This document shows positions 63,138 to 64,000 of a stretch of 64,000 bases of DNA, piece by piece. Numbering within the stretch: position 1 is the stretch's first letter; every line of letters begins with the position of its first letter. The notes under the pieces were generated by a model. That model was not told the origin of the DNA and did no database searches. It saw only the letters and a program-made list of their open reading frames with translations. The position numbers and the translations under genes are program-made. The DNA is from Clostridia bacterium (GTDB taxonomy: Bacteria; Bacillota; Clostridia; Christensenellales; Borkfalkiaceae): assembly GCA_017508485.1 (NCBI GenBank), contig JAFVYV010000010.1:1-64000 (forward strand). The letters are read 5' to 3'.

Positions 63138-64000
63138 TTAACCCTTTGAAATAGCGTTAAATTTACACTTTTCAATACAAGCACCACACTTAACACAAGC
63201 ATCTGTGATTGTGTATGATGGTAATTTGTGTCCTGGTGCAACGTAATCTGTCTTAACGATTGCGCTTGCTGGACATTGTTTAGCACACATGCCACAACCA
63301 ATACACTTTTCTTTATCAATACTGAATTTTAATAAATCTTTACATACGCCTGCAGGACATCTCTTTTCCTTAACGTGTGCTTCGTATTCATCTCTAAAGT
63401 ATCTTAAAGTTGAAAGTACTGGGTTTGGAGCAGTTTGTCCTAAACCACAAAGTGCGTTTTCTTTGATGTAGTAACAAAGTTCTTCCATCTTGTCAAGGTC
63501 TTCCATTGTTGCTTGACCTTTTGTAATCTTATCTAAGTATTCTAATAATCTCTTTGTACCGATACGGCATGGAGTACACTTACCACAAGATTCGTCAACT
63601 GTGAATTCTAAGAAGAACTTAGCGATATCTACCATACAGTTGTCTTCGTCCATTACGATAAGTCCACCAGAACCCATCATTGAACCGATTGACATTAAAG
63701 TATCGTAGTCAATTGGAGTATCAATTAATGATGCAGGGATACAACCACCAGAAGGTCCACCAGTTTGCGCTGCTTTGAACTTCTTACCGTTTGGAATACC
63801 TCCACCGATTTCATATACAACTTCTTTTAAAGTAGTACCCATTGGGATTTCTACAAGACCTGTGTTAACGATTTTACCACCTAGAGCGAATACCTTTGTA
63901 CCCTTACTCTTTTCAGTTCCCATTTGAGTAAACCAGTCAGCACCCTTTAAGATGATTTGTGAAATGTTTGCGTAAGTTTCTACGTTGTTAAGTAGAGTTG
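63138..64000 (-). CDS. hydB: NADH-binding hydrogenase subunit HydB (NuoF-like), C-terminal part
   Basis: Partial gene: the frame is open from 63138 to the window edge, and [19 protein letters not shown] upstream of the ATG at 63923 is typical NuoF sequence, so that ATG is internal. Visible parts are [13 protein letters not shown], a [10 protein letters not shown] loop, the 4Fe-4S site [34 protein letters not shown], and a C-terminal two-cluster ferredoxin domain ([32 protein letters not shown]). It would pass electrons between NADH and HydA. The N-terminal flavin-binding part and hydC lie beyond the window. Confidence 0.93.
   Translation of the reverse strand, partial: TLLNNVETYANISQIILKGADWFTQMGTEKSKGTKVFALGGKIVNTGLVEIPMGTTLKEVVYEIGGGIPNGKKFKAAQTGGPSGGCIPASLIDTPIDYDTLMSIGSMMGSGGLIVMDEDNCMVDIAKFFLEFTVDESCGKCTPCRIGTKRLLEYLDKITKGQATMEDLDKMEELCYYIKENALCGLGQTAPNPVLSTLRYFRDEYEAHVKEKRCPAGVCKDLLKFSIDKEKCIGCGMCAKQCPASAIVKTDYVAPGHKLPSYTITDACVKCGACIEKCKFNAISKG

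Overview
The window looks like chromosomal DNA of an anaerobic, low-GC, spore-lineage Firmicute (class Clostridia, probably an uncultured gut-type member). The evidence is: a CIRCE-controlled groESL operon, AGGAGG-type ribosome binding sites with frequent TTG/GTG starts, AT-rich codon use, [FeFe]-hydrogenase HydA/HydB genes, a sigma-H-like factor beside rlmB and mrnC, CwlD-like and SpoVB-like proteins, and a tmRNA tag ending LAFAA. I assign no genus.

Layout. 1-229: a 5' half of tRNA-Ser joined to non-tRNA hairpins. 230-2804: a dCMP-deaminase-like gene, then groES-groEL. 2874-7097: a small membrane protein, UPF0371 with a leader-peptide/terminator attenuator, two membrane proteins and a ferritin-like protein. 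7145-19183: a ten-gene purine operon read leftwards (purE-C-F-M-FNT channel-purN-purO-purH-purD-purL) behind a ZTP riboswitch. 19390-26681: one GH172 (DUF2961) lipoprotein and three GH183 (DUF4185) paralogs, a candidate D-arabinan-type glycan degradation locus. 26801-27381: tmRNA followed by two related hairpin RNAs, each with its own terminator. 27415-32426: metA, metY, smpB, rnr, secG. 32513-36104: pgk-tpiA-gpmI. 36346-40607: a Na/Pi cotransporter, serine dehydratase and an SGNH-esterase lipoprotein. 40656-48472: RNA modification, flippase, minDE, mreB, maf and ppx genes. 48568-55199: a split TSUP transporter, a very large doubly anchored surface protein, an isolated murG and a WYL regulator facing a small gene across a palindrome. 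55232-60469: a frameshifted gpsA, then recR, ybaB, dnaX, sigH, rlmB, mrnC. 60580-64000: a CwlD-like amidase, hydA and a hydB that runs off the window.

How the parts work together. The purine operon has a common logic: the riboswitch senses ZMP/ZTP, the intermediate that accumulates when 10-formyl-tetrahydrofolate is short. The operon encodes the two formyl-transfer steps (PurN, PurH), an IMP cyclohydrolase of the PurO family in place of the usual PurH fusion, and a formate/nitrite-type channel. Its PurF lacks the canonical N-terminal cysteine. The glycan locus has three lipoproteins predicted outside the cell and one signal-less paralog inside, each gene with its own promoter. tmRNA, SmpB and RNase R (trans-translation and mRNA decay) lie together, interrupted by two methionine genes.

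Most promising for novelty: the GH172/GH183 locus, the paired hairpin RNAs after ssrA, the leader-peptide attenuator of UPF0371, and the modified purine operon. All functional statements are from sequence reading only; no database or folding program was run.
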